Positions 1 to 5,743 are shown, numbered from the stretch's first letter. The stretch: DNA of 8,535 bases from Chloroflexota bacterium (GCA_021812735.1 JAKAMV010000390.1:1-8535); one strand, 5' to 3'. Numbers and translations: made by a program. Notes: a model not told the origin generated them from the letters alone.

Positions 1-762
1 CGCGAGGGTGGCGTTGTCCAGCGCGGCAAGCCCGTAGCCGCTCTCCAGGGGCGAGCCGAAGCGGGCGAGGTTCCAGGCGCCCATCGCCGCCAGCCCCGCC
101 GCCAGCGGCACGGCCAGGCCCGCCGCGGTGCGCAGCCTCGAGCGCGCCCCCCACAGCATCCACAGGCCCATCGGGACCGCGGCCAGCAGCACCGTCGGCC
201 GGGCGAGGGCGGCCAGCGCCAGCGCGGCGCCGACGACGGGCGCCCGGCGGCGCCCCTGCCACTCGATGAGCGCGACCAGGACGGCGGCCGTGGCCTCGGC
301 GTGCTCCAGGTAGTACATGTCGCCGCGGACGCTCAGCGGGAAGACGAGGGTGCCGAACGCGACCAGGGCCGCGAACCACCGCCGCCGCGCCCCGGCCAGC
401 CCGTACGCGCCGGCGAGCGGCCACCCCAGGGAGGCGGCCAGCACGCCGAAGGCGAGCGACACGATCCAGCGGGCCGCCGGGTACAGCGGCCCGAACGGGA
501 CGAAGGCCAGGTACGGCAGCACCGGCCCCAGCCCGATCACGTGGTAGGTGGCGACGCCCCGCGTGACCGTGTCGTTGGCGCCGGGCGCGTAGCCGATCGA
601 CGGCGAGCCCGTGAGGAGCAGGTTCGCCGCGGTGCTCATCGCCGGGTCCACGTGGCCCGGGCCGCCGGCCGCGGTGGCCAGCGTGGCGAGGGCGTAGACG
701 GCGCCGACGAGCGCCACCCACATCGGGAACGGGCGACGCCACGCTCCGAGCCGCCTCAGCAC
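1..762 (-). CDS. GT-C-like polytopic membrane protein (3' end outside window)
   Basis: The first 254 residues of a multi-pass inner-membrane protein are visible; the C-terminal part lies beyond the left edge. I chose the GTG at 762 because AGGGGA lies 4 nt upstream and it adds a basic N-terminus (LRRLGAWRR) before the first membrane segment (about 14-33). The in-frame ATG at 723 is the alternative. After segment 1 comes a loop with an Asp (D39), then TGSPSIGY (51-58), a motif HAEAT (154-158), ARPT (187-190), and NLARFGSPLESGYG (231-244). This layout (Asp in the first outer loop, repeated hydrophobic helices, ARP and RFGSPLESGY motifs) resembles the dolichyl/undecaprenyl-phosphate-linked GT-C glycosyltransferases (GT39/PMT-like) and relatives common in Chloroflexota. 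The catalytic role is inferred. The donor and acceptor cannot be told from this half. It is the last gene of the minus-strand run and starts 103 bp after the preceding stop. Confidence 0.72.
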   Translation of the reverse strand, partial: MLRRLGAWRRPFPMWVALVGAVYALATLATAAGGPGHVDPAMSTAANLLLTGSPSIGYAPGANDTVTRGVATYHVIGLGPVLPYLAFVPFGPLYPAARWIVSLAFGVLAASLGWPLAGAYGLAGARRRWFAALVAFGTLVFPLSVRGDMYYLEHAEATAAVLVALIEWQGRRRAPVVGAALALAALARPTVLLAAVPMGLWMLWGARSRLRTAAGLAVPLAAGLAAMGAWNLARFGSPLESGYGLAALDNATLA

Positions 763-770
763 CGCGTCCC

Positions 771-806
771 CTGACGGGATCGCGCCCGCTGACGGGATCG
801 TGCCCG
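771..806. repeat. Two tandem 18-bp repeats upstream of the GT-C-like gene
   Basis: The units ctgacgggatcgcgcccg (771-788) and ctgacgggatcgtgcccg (789-806) are adjacent and differ at one base. On the minus strand they sit directly before the GTG start at 762, and the first unit's edge contributes to the AGGGGA ribosome site. They could be a leftover duplication or a tandem protein-binding site. Nothing further is visible. Confidence 0.7.
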
Positions 807-865
807 GGCCGCCGAGCGCGCGACGACCGCCGCCCGATTCGCGCGCCGGGGTCGGGCGAGCCGGC

Positions 866-1546
866 TCAGCTCGCGGACGGTGACGGGGCCGCGGATGACG
901 GCGCCGCCGTCGGCTTGGGCGTCGGCTTGGGCGTCGGCTTGGGCGTGGGCTTGGGCGTGGGCTTGGGCGTCGGCGCCGCTGACGCCGACGGCGATGCCGC
1001 CGCGGACGCGGACGGCGAGGGGGCAGCCGACGACGAGGACGGCGCGGCCGAGCCCGACGGAGCGGCCGAGCCCGACGGGGCGACAGAGCCCGACGGGGCG
1101 GCCGACGTGGCCGGCGCCGACGAGGCGGGCGCGGCCGACGCCGGGGCCACCGACGGCACCCGCGTCGCGATCGGTGTCGGCGTCGGGAAGAAGCCGGTCA
1201 CGAAGCCCGAGTGCCCGAAGAAGATCGCGTTCACGAAGATCAGCGCGAACACGACCACCGTCGCGATCACGAACCAGCCGGAGAATCGGTCGTCCACCCG
1301 GACCGCGCGCTCGGCGGCGGTGGGCTGGGCGGCGCCGGTCGTGGGCTGTCCCCGCAGGCGGCGGCCACCGGCCGCGGCACGCTGGGCAACGGCCGGTCCC
1401 GGGCTCGCGGCCTGGTCCGGGCCCTCGCCCTCTTCCTCGTCCAGCTCGTCCGCCGCGTCGAGCTCCGCGAGCTCCTCGGCGGTCGCGGCGTCCTCGTCGT
1501 CCCCGGCGCCCTTGGCGGCCGCGGCGTCGCGATCCTTGTCGGTCAT
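866..1546 (-). CDS. Single-pass membrane protein with acidic N-terminus and Pro/Ser/Ala/Lys-rich tail
   Basis: This is a 226-residue protein of unknown function. Residues 1-48 are very acidic and Ala-rich (runs such as ELAELDAADELDEEEGEG). Residues 60-88 are Arg/Pro-rich. One membrane helix spans about 91-110 (WFVIATVVVFALIFVNAIFF), and everything after about 120 is low complexity: PTPTP, then PSGSAA-type repeats (151-170), Ser/Ala/Pro, five TPKP units (193-212) and a final PSAS. The arginines just before the helix favour an inside N-terminus and an outside tail. Such Pro/Thr/Lys tails are typical of Chloroflexota surface proteins and may span or bind the envelope. That is inference, and no enzymatic domain is visible. 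The ATG at 1546 has AGGAG about 14 nt upstream, longer than ideal, but no better start is seen. It lies 108 bp after the transporter's stop. Confidence 0.75.
   Translation of the reverse strand: MTDKDRDAAAAKGAGDDEDAATAEELAELDAADELDEEEGEGPDQAASPGPAVAQRAAAGGRRLRGQPTTGAAQPTAAERAVRVDDRFSGWFVIATVVVFALIFVNAIFFGHSGFVTGFFPTPTPIATRVPSVAPASAAPASSAPATSAAPSGSVAPSGSAAPSGSAAPSSSSAAPSPSASAAASPSASAAPTPKPTPKPTPKPTPKPTPKPTAAPSSAAPSPSAS
909..968. repeat. Five-copy 12-bp minisatellite encoding TPKP units
   Basis: The 12-bp unit gtcggcttgggc occurs five times without gaps: three identical copies (909-944), then two copies with gtg for gtc (945-968). Read on the minus strand it encodes the Thr-Pro-Lys-Pro repeat in the tail of the 866-1546 protein. 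Since the unit is a multiple of three, copy-number change by slippage would lengthen or shorten the tail without breaking the frame. Confidence 0.9.
1044..1097. repeat. Three-copy 18-bp repeat encoding PSGSAA-type units
   Basis: The unit gcggccgagcccgacgga occurs at 1044-1061, with near copies at 1062-1079 and 1080-1097 (the third with gcgacag). It encodes a six-residue Ala/Pro/Ser/Gly repeat on the minus strand, in the low-complexity region just outside the membrane helix of the 866-1546 protein. Weaker copies continue on the high-coordinate side. It is in frame and can expand or contract harmlessly. Confidence 0.8.
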
Positions 1547-1654
1547 GGGGGTGGTCGGTCTCCTGTCCGCGAGCGGCGTCTCGCCGCGACCCGCGCGGCC
1601 GTCAGTGTACCCAAGCCCGGGGAGCCTGCGGACGGCGCCTCCGCCGACGCCGGC

Positions 1655-3850
1655 TCACGCCTCGCGCGCCGCGCGCACGAGCAGCCCGCCGACGCCCGCC
1701 GCAATGGACAGCACGCCGCCCAGCGCGATCACCGGCCCGGGCCCGAACGGACCGATCAGCAGGCCGCCCAAGCCCATCGCCACGGACATGCCGCCGAACA
1801 CCAGCGCGAAGCGGAAGCTCACAACCCGGCCGATGAGCTCCGTCGGCGTGCGCTCCTGGAACAGCGTCTGGCTGGGGATGACGAACGCCATGTTCGCCAC
1901 GCCCACGCCGAACAGCAGCGCCAGCACCACCGGGATCGCGCTCGCGAAGCCCACGAGCACCAGCAGCGCGCCGAACGCGGCGTACGCCACCGCCACCATG
2001 GGGCCCTTGCGGGCGCGGCCCGCCACCAGCCCGATCGCGAACCCGCCAACCAGGTTGCCCAGGCCGATGGACGCCTCCATGAAGGCGTAGGTGGCGCGGT
2101 ACTCGTCGCTGTGCCCGGGCGTGATGGCGCTCGCGAGGATCAGCGAGGCCACGGTCAGGAACCCGATGGCGAACTGGCCGACCGTGCCCTGGAGGGTGTT
2201 CGCGAGCAGGGCGGTCTCGTGGCGCAGGAACGCCCAGCCCTCGCGCAGGTCCTCGAGCACGGTGGTGGGCGTGGGCGTCGGCTCAAGGTCGCTCGCCTCG
2301 GCGCCGTCCGCCGCGCCGACCGCGCCGCCCGCCGCCCGGCCGGGCTCGCCCTCCGCCCCGGCCCGCGCCCGGCGGATCACCGGCGGCACGACCATCGTCG
2401 CCAGCAGCGTCGCGGACGCGAGGTAGGTGGCGGCGTCGAACCAGAATGCCAGCGGCAGCGACGCCGCCAGGAACACCACGAACAGGCCGGCGAGCGGGTA
2501 GTTCACGACGTCGGCGATGGTCTCGCCAACCCACAGCGCGGAGTTCGCGGCCAGCAGGTCCTCGTCGGTCACGATCCGCGGCAGCACCGCCTGGCGTGCC
2601 GGCCGGAAGAAGATCGACACCGTGGTGACCGCGAACACGATGGGGTACGCGAGCCACACGTTGATCAGCACGGCCACCGGGATCAGCAGCACCAGCGCCG
2701 CGCGCAGGATGTCCGACACCACCAGCACCTGCTTCTGCTCCCAGCGGTCAACGAAGGCGCCCGCGAGCGGCGAGAACAGCAGGTTGGGGATCGTCCCCAC
2801 CAGGAACGTCAGCGCCACCGCGAGTGGGGAGTCGGTGACCTCGTAGACGAAGGCGCCGAGCGCGATCTGGTTCACGCGGTCGCCGAACAGGCTGATCAGC
2901 TGGCCCACCCAGAGCGCGGAGAAGGTGCCGTTGAGCGCCAGGCTGACGTACGGGTGGTGCCGGACGCGGCCCAGGAGCCCGGGTCGCAGGCGCGGGGCGG
3001 GGATCGCCGCGGGGGCCGCGAGCGCCGGGCCCGCCGCGGCGCCCGCCGTCGCCAGGGTTGCCATCGCAAGCGGCTCGGCGACCGCCTCCGCACCCGGGGC
3101 GCTCGAGGATGGCGCGCTCAGGCCGATGCCGCCGCCGCCGAGGAGGCGGGGCCGGTCGAGGGCGGCGGTCGCCGCGAGCGCGTCGGGGAGGCCCGATTCC
3201 ATGGGCACCGGGTAGCCGTAGGCGTCCACGTCGATCCCGGGCCGGGGGGCGTGGGTCCGGGCGATGCGGGCGAGGCGCGCGTCAATCAGCGCCTGCTGGA
3301 TCTCCTCGGGCGCCCGCATGAGGGTGGCGAACAGGAAGATCGCCAGCCCCGCGGAGAGGAACAGGTCGCCCACCGAGGCCACGTTCTGCACTGGCCAGAC
3401 GGGGATCGGGATGACGTCCGAGAGCGGTCCGAGGTGGGCGAGGAACTCGGGCACCGCGCCCTGGGCGAGCAGCAGGTGGAGCGGCGAGTCCAGCTGGAGC
3501 GGCAGCCCGGAGGCCTGGAGCGCCGGCAGCCAGACCGGCATGTAGCCGAGGTTCCACGCGATCACCAGCCCGTTGGCCGCGATGCCGACGAACGCGAGCG
3601 CCAGCCCCGGGTAGCCGCGGTTGGGCCACAGGGCGTACAGCAGCAGCCCGTACGCCAGCGCGAACAGCGGCAGGCGGAGCGCGTCCGCTGGCCCCACGCC
3701 CGACGTGATCAGGATCTCCGCGCCGAATCGGAGGACGAGCGCCAGGAAGATCAGCGAGAGTCGGCGCAGGCGGACGTCGGCAAGGCGGTCCAGCCGCCCT
3801 CCGAACAGCAGGCCGAGGATCAGGCCAAGGACGACGCTGCCGATCAGCAT
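1655..3850 (-). CDS. DUF5317 membrane domain fused to MFS (MFS_3-like) transporter
   Basis: This is a 731-residue two-part membrane protein. Residues 1 to about 180 look like DUF5317: short helices (2-17, 31-50, 62-75, 81-99), then NLGYMPVWLPAL (100-111), GPLSDVIPIP (141-150) and SVGDLFLSAGLAIFLF (159-174), a pattern typical of that uncharacterised family. A linker of about 115 residues (183-297), Ala/Pro-rich in its second half, leads to a complete MFS unit (298-728). The MFS half shows GQLISLFGDRVNQIAL (316-331), a motif-A-like loop PLAGAFVDRWEQKQVLVVSD (361-380), RPARQAVLPRIVTDEDLLAANSA (416-438) and SQTLFQERTPTELIGRVVSFR (660-680). These are hallmarks of the EntS-like MFS_3 drug/siderophore exporters. 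The central cytoplasmic loop (490-530) is long and contains PTPTPT. The expected role is proton-driven export, substrate unknown. The ATG at 3850 has no clear ribosome site but is the only nearby start. The gene begins 46 bp after the HD-GYP stop, so co-transcription is likely. Confidence 0.88.
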   Translation of the reverse strand: MLIGSVVLGLILGLLFGGRLDRLADVRLRRLSLIFLALVLRFGAEILITSGVGPADALRLPLFALAYGLLLYALWPNRGYPGLALAFVGIAANGLVIAWNLGYMPVWLPALQASGLPLQLDSPLHLLLAQGAVPEFLAHLGPLSDVIPIPVWPVQNVASVGDLFLSAGLAIFLFATLMRAPEEIQQALIDARLARIARTHAPRPGIDVDAYGYPVPMESGLPDALAATAALDRPRLLGGGGIGLSAPSSSAPGAEAVAEPLAMATLATAGAAAGPALAAPAAIPAPRLRPGLLGRVRHHPYVSLALNGTFSALWVGQLISLFGDRVNQIALGAFVYEVTDSPLAVALTFLVGTIPNLLFSPLAGAFVDRWEQKQVLVVSDILRAALVLLIPVAVLINVWLAYPIVFAVTTVSIFFRPARQAVLPRIVTDEDLLAANSALWVGETIADVVNYPLAGLFVVFLAASLPLAFWFDAATYLASATLLATMVVPPVIRRARAGAEGEPGRAAGGAVGAADGAEASDLEPTPTPTTVLEDLREGWAFLRHETALLANTLQGTVGQFAIGFLTVASLILASAITPGHSDEYRATYAFMEASIGLGNLVGGFAIGLVAGRARKGPMVAVAYAAFGALLVLVGFASAIPVVLALLFGVGVANMAFVIPSQTLFQERTPTELIGRVVSFRFALVFGGMSVAMGLGGLLIGPFGPGPVIALGGVLSIAAGVGGLLVRAAREA

Positions 3851-3896
3851 CCCGGGATTGTGGGGTGCGGGCGGAGGCGCGCGCTGGCCGGGGCCG

Positions 3897-5312
3897 TCAG
3901 GCCGGGGTCGCGGCGGACGGTCCCGCCGGAGCGACCGCCCCCGTGGGCGCCGTGGCCGACATCTGCGCGGCGTGCTGGGCCAGCAGCGGGATCTGCCGCG
4001 GCGGCGCCGCGCGCCCCGGGTCCGGGACGCCCTCCACCCACTTCGTCCTGACGAAGGCGTCCACCACGCGCGGGTCGAACTGGATCCCGGCGTACTTGCG
4101 CAGCTCGCCCAGCGCCTGCTCCGCGCTCAGCGGAACCATCCGGTAGGGCCGCTGCGCCGTCATCGCCTCGAACGCGTCGGCCACGTGCAGGATGCGGGCC
4201 AGGAGCGGGATCTCGTCCCCGATCAGCCGGTCCGGGTACCCGGAGCCGTTGTACCACTCGTGGTGGTTGCGGATGATGGGCAGCTCGCGCGAGAGGCGCG
4301 TGACCGGCGCGATGATCTGCGCCCCGAGCACGGGATGCGAGTTCATCTGCATCCGCTCTTCCTTGCTCAGCCGCTCCGCCTTGAGCAGCACCGAGTCCGG
4401 CACCCCGATCTTCCCGACATCGTGCAGGAGCCCGCCCCACTCCAGAGCCTCGATGTCAGTCTCGCTAACCGACATTTCGCGCCCGATGTCTCGAGCGATG
4501 GTCATGACGCGCTTTGAGTGCCGCGACGTGAACGGGTCGCGCTTGTCGACGGCCTCCGCAAGCACTTCGATGGTCTGCGTGAACATGTCGCGCATCTCGA
4601 CGATCTGGGCGTAGACCTGACGAGTCGTGTACAGAGGCAGCGCGAACACGAGGGTGGCCCACCAGCCTCCGCCCTGACCCTCAGAAGTGTAGAGACGCGC
4701 CATGAGCCAGCCCAACGGGGCTAGAGCAAGATGGCTCGACGCAAAAGTTCGGGTATCGGCGTACAGCATGTTGCGTACCGATGCGCCAGTGCGGAGGCTC
4801 AGCAGGACAGACACCGCGAAGATGTTGGCGGTGAACATCGCCGTGGCTCCGACCAAGACGGCAACGAGTGTTACGAAGTGGTTCGGATCGGTGCGTCCCA
4901 GCAGGTTCATGACCAGGCCACCTAGGACGGCGGGCGGTGCCAGCCCTGCGTGGTTGGCTACCGACCCGTACCACGGGATCCTGCCTCGGAGCTCTCGACT
5001 GTCGAAGGTCCCGAGAAGCGCCACCCAACCGCCAGCGGCGGGGCCGCCTAGCGCCAGAGCCGCATAGATCGGGGCCGAGGACACAAAGACGATCATCCCC
5101 CGGGGCATTTTGACGGGGAAGGAGGACGCGGCCAACGTGATGAGCGTCCAGTAGCCGAGACCGGCCAGCGTCTCAAGGTTGCTCGGGGACCCGGTCGAGG
5201 TCCAGCGGATGGCGATCGAACTGTCGATCCCAAACGCAAAACTCGTGGAGACCAGCAGAACACTGCTGAGCACCACGAGTCCTGCAATGTAGAGCTTCAG
5301 GGCGCGGGGCAT
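3897..5312 (-). CDS. Membrane-anchored HD-GYP domain phosphodiesterase (cyclic-di-GMP)
   Basis: This is a 471-residue protein. Residues 1 to about 231 form an integral membrane sensor-like domain of about seven or eight helices (8-28, 52-66, 73-90, 92-104, 119-138, 145-172, 193-207, 215-231). A coiled connector leads into the HD-GYP domain (about 244-425). The metal and active-site residues are present: RDPFTSRHS (H265), LLHDVGKIG (H297, D298, K301), NSHP (H326), RNHHEWYNGSGYP (H350, H351 and the GYP signature), and ILHVADAFEAMTAQRPYR (D379). The family hydrolyses cyclic-di-GMP to pGpG/GMP, so it should lower that messenger in response to a membrane or outside cue. Asn355 replaces the usual Asp of the DGxGYP motif, a tolerated variant. 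The last 40 residues are Ala/Pro-rich. The ATG at 5312 has GAGGTGAT immediately upstream. Third-position G/C rises sharply at about residue 298: 11 of 51 codons (2-52) end in A/T, against 2 of 60 (299-358). It is preceded by two tiny ORFs and followed by the transporter gene. Confidence 0.93.
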   Translation of the reverse strand: MPRALKLYIAGLVVLSSVLLVSTSFAFGIDSSIAIRWTSTGSPSNLETLAGLGYWTLITLAASSFPVKMPRGMIVFVSSAPIYAALALGGPAAGGWVALLGTFDSRELRGRIPWYGSVANHAGLAPPAVLGGLVMNLLGRTDPNHFVTLVAVLVGATAMFTANIFAVSVLLSLRTGASVRNMLYADTRTFASSHLALAPLGWLMARLYTSEGQGGGWWATLVFALPLYTTRQVYAQIVEMRDMFTQTIEVLAEAVDKRDPFTSRHSKRVMTIARDIGREMSVSETDIEALEWGGLLHDVGKIGVPDSVLLKAERLSKEERMQMNSHPVLGAQIIAPVTRLSRELPIIRNHHEWYNGSGYPDRLIGDEIPLLARILHVADAFEAMTAQRPYRMVPLSAEQALGELRKYAGIQFDPRVVDAFVRTKWVEGVPDPGRAAPPRQIPLLAQHAAQMSATAPTGAVAPAGPSAATPA

Positions 5313-5320
5313 ATCACCTC
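5313..5320 (-). promoter_or_regulatory. Ribosome binding site of the HD-GYP gene
   Basis: The minus strand reads GAGGTGAT directly before ATG (5312), an eight-base match to the complement of the 16S rRNA tail, with GAGG 4 nt from the start codon. It fixes the start of the HD-GYP gene. Confidence 0.75.
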
Positions 5321-5370
5321 GTCCGACGGGCTAGGCGAGAGTACCACCGCGAGCATCGACCACTTGGGTC

Positions 5371-5392
5371 GGCTTTACTTGCCCTAAAAGCC
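5371..5392 (-). other. 6-bp hairpin across the stop codon of the 29-aa ORF
   Basis: The arms GGCTTT and AAAGCC (minus strand, 5392-5387 and 5376-5371) enclose a 10-nt loop. The 5' arm contains the last codons of the 29-aa ORF and the stop lies at its edge. No T-run follows, so it is more likely an RNA fold between cistrons than a terminator. It could be opened by ribosomes finishing the small ORF, coupling its translation to the HD-GYP gene 55 nt on. The functional reading is inference. Confidence 0.35.
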
Positions 5393-5473
5393 CCTTAGTG
5401 AAGCACCGCCCGCGAGAGCCAACGCGGCAACTGAACCGAGGGCGGTCAGGATCTGGATAACCCGGGATCGCAT
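5384..5473 (-). CDS. 29-aa hydrophobic small peptide upstream of the HD-GYP gene
   Basis: This tiny ORF starts at ATG 5473 and stops at TAG (5384-5386). AGGAG (minus strand 5485-5481) lies 7 nt before the start, an ideal Shine-Dalgarno placement. The peptide begins MRSRVIQIL with two arginines, continues with a hydrophobic, Ala/Leu-rich stretch (about 5-24), and ends GGASLRGF. That is the shape of a small single-helix membrane peptide or an uncleaved signal-like export peptide. I recognise no named family. It sits 23 bp after a 10-aa ORF and 71 bp before the membrane HD-GYP gene, all on one strand behind one promoter. It could be a peptide partner or ligand of the HD-GYP membrane domain, a secreted signalling peptide precursor, or a leader peptide. 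The ribosome site and the charge/hydrophobic pattern argue for translation. Its function is unknown. Confidence 0.55.
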   Translation of the reverse strand: MRSRVIQILTALGSVAALALAGGASLRGF

Positions 5474-5480
5474 GATCGAT

Positions 5481-5485
5481 CTCCT
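5481..5485 (-). promoter_or_regulatory. Ribosome binding site of the 29-aa ORF
   Basis: AGGAG on the minus strand lies 7 nt upstream of ATG 5473, in the short gap after the stop of the 10-aa ORF. It is the main evidence that the 29-aa ORF is translated. Confidence 0.6.
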
Positions 5486-5496
5486 GCGAGACTCGG

Positions 5497-5529
5497 CTAC
5501 CAGCCCTTGACGACGGCTTCCTGGAACAC
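5497..5529 (-). CDS. 10-aa leader-type ORF (MFQEAVVKGW)
   Basis: GTG 5529 opens a ten-codon ORF ending in TAG (5497-5499). It carries the strongest ribosome site in the window: AAGGAGGT (5543-5536), 6 nt from the start. So strong a site before so short an ORF is typical of regulatory leader peptides or ribosome-loading sites rather than random sequence. The peptide MFQEAVVKGW shows no run of one amino acid, so a classical amino-acid attenuator is not indicated. Its start codon lies in a duplicated GTGTTCC box that could pair with the preceding hairpin's 3' arm. It ends 23 bp before the 29-aa ORF. A chance ORF behind a real ribosome site is possible. Confidence 0.4.
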   Translation of the reverse strand: MFQEAVVKGW

Positions 5530-5535
5530 GCTCGT

Positions 5536-5543
5536 ACCTCCTT
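5536..5543 (-). promoter_or_regulatory. Near-perfect Shine-Dalgarno sequence AAGGAGGT
   Basis: On the minus strand AAGGAGGT sits 6 nt before GTG 5529. It is the longest match to the 16S anti-Shine-Dalgarno seen in the window, and it lies just after two RNA hairpins. Confidence 0.7.
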
Positions 5544-5551
5544 GCGGCTTC

Positions 5552-5577
5552 CGTGTCCCGATGTGCCCGGGAACACG
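5552..5577 (-). other. Second leader hairpin, just before the Shine-Dalgarno site
   Basis: Plus-strand arms cgtgtcccg (5552-5560) and cgggaacacg (5568-5577) form a nine-pair stem with one bulged A and a 7-nt loop. It starts directly after the terminator-like hairpin's T-run and ends 8 nt before AAGGAGGT. Its GTGTTCC arm is repeated at the start of the 10-aa ORF, which allows an alternative pairing. Confidence 0.5.
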
Positions 5578-5607
5578 AAAACCGACCTGACTCGAAAGTC
5601 GGTCGGT
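5578..5607 (-). terminator. Terminator-like hairpin with short T-run (possible attenuator)
   Basis: On the minus strand ACCGACC-GACT-TTCG-AGTC-A-GGTCGGT forms an 11-pair stem with one bulged A and a UUCG loop, followed by TTT (four T counting the last stem base). It lies 181 bp after the regulator's stop and could end that transcript. It also lies about 100 nt downstream of the promoter at 5714-5743, so for transcripts from that promoter it would be a leader attenuator ahead of the small ORFs and the HD-GYP gene. The T-run is short, so termination may be partial. Confidence 0.55.
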
Positions 5608-5685
5608 TGCACTACTCGCTCCGCCTCCACCCTAAGTGCCCAATTCAGGTGGGGGCATCAGCGCGTCCGAGCGTTCATTGACTGA

Positions 5686-5703
5686 CTAGTACCGAAGTAC
5701 CAG
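5686..5703 (-). other. cUUCGg tetraloop hairpin near the predicted 5' end of the leader
   Basis: The minus strand reads CTGGTAC-TTCG-GTACTAG: seven pairs (one G-U) closed by the extra-stable C(UUCG)G loop. It would begin about 4 nt into an RNA started near 5707. No T-run follows, so it fits a 5' stabilising fold or part of a switch. It shares five bases (5699-5703) with the inverted repeat at 5699-5740, so the two folds exclude each other. Confidence 0.55.
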
Positions 5704-5740
5704 TGCGGGGCGGACTATAGGTGTGCCGCTCCGCACTGGT
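5699..5740. repeat. Inverted repeat with 10-bp perfect arms around the promoter
   Basis: The arms accagtgcgg (5699-5708) and ccgcactggt (5731-5740) are perfect inverted copies. Inside them gcgg/ccgc also pair, after one G-T step, giving a 15-bp possible stem and a 12-nt loop. The arm centres are 32 bp apart, about three helical turns. One arm overlaps the end of the -35 box and the spacer, and the other begins near the predicted start of transcription. That placement suits an operator for a dimeric repressor or activator. In read-through RNA from the regulator gene it would also fold as a strong stem. Confidence 0.75.
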
Positions 5741-5743
5741 CAA
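5714..5743 (-). promoter_or_regulatory. Sigma70-type promoter for the small-ORF/HD-GYP unit
   Basis: On the minus strand TTGACC (5743-5738) and TATAGT (5719-5714) are each one base from the TTGACA/TATAAT consensus and are separated by 18 bp. Transcription should start near 5707. The boxes stand out in such G/C-rich DNA and lie in the only long gap of the window. The expected transcript has a leader of about 178 nt before the 10-aa ORF. Confidence 0.65.

Noticed and set aside
1573..1614. Small hairpin (gcggcg-tct-cgccgc, 1573-1587) and a TACACT -10-like box before the 866-1546 gene
   Set aside because: The stem has no T-run, and such stems are common in this base composition. No -35 element stands at a suitable distance from TACACT.
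1211..4051. Very long plus-strand open frame (946 codons) and other plus-strand open frames opposite the transporter and the low-complexity gene
   Set aside because: They mirror minus-strand genes. In DNA this rich in G/C, stop codons are rare in several frames, and the translations are Arg/Gly/His/Gln-rich with no domain. The minus frames have recognisable membrane segments and family motifs.
5297..5356. 19-codon minus-strand ORF (MLAVVLSPSPS...) overlapping the HD-GYP start
   Set aside because: No ribosome site stands before its ATG, and it overlaps the well-supported HD-GYP start in another frame.
5331..5630. 99-codon minus-strand frame through the leader region
   Set aside because: It runs through the terminator-like and second hairpins and both small ORFs in another frame. 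Its product is basic and patternless, and a strong internal ribosome site serves a different frame.
5313..5707. Cyclic-di-GMP riboswitch (GEMM) upstream of the HD-GYP gene
   Set aside because: Sought because of the enzyme's substrate. A GGGCAAG stretch and AAAGCC are present near 5371-5392, but the two-helix GEMM core, tetraloop and receptor are not recognisable. A covariance-model search would settle it.
5686..5740. Mobile-element end or attachment site at the inverted repeat
   Set aside because: There is no transposase or integrase gene, no tRNA and no target duplication nearby. The repeat coincides with promoter elements, which explains it better.
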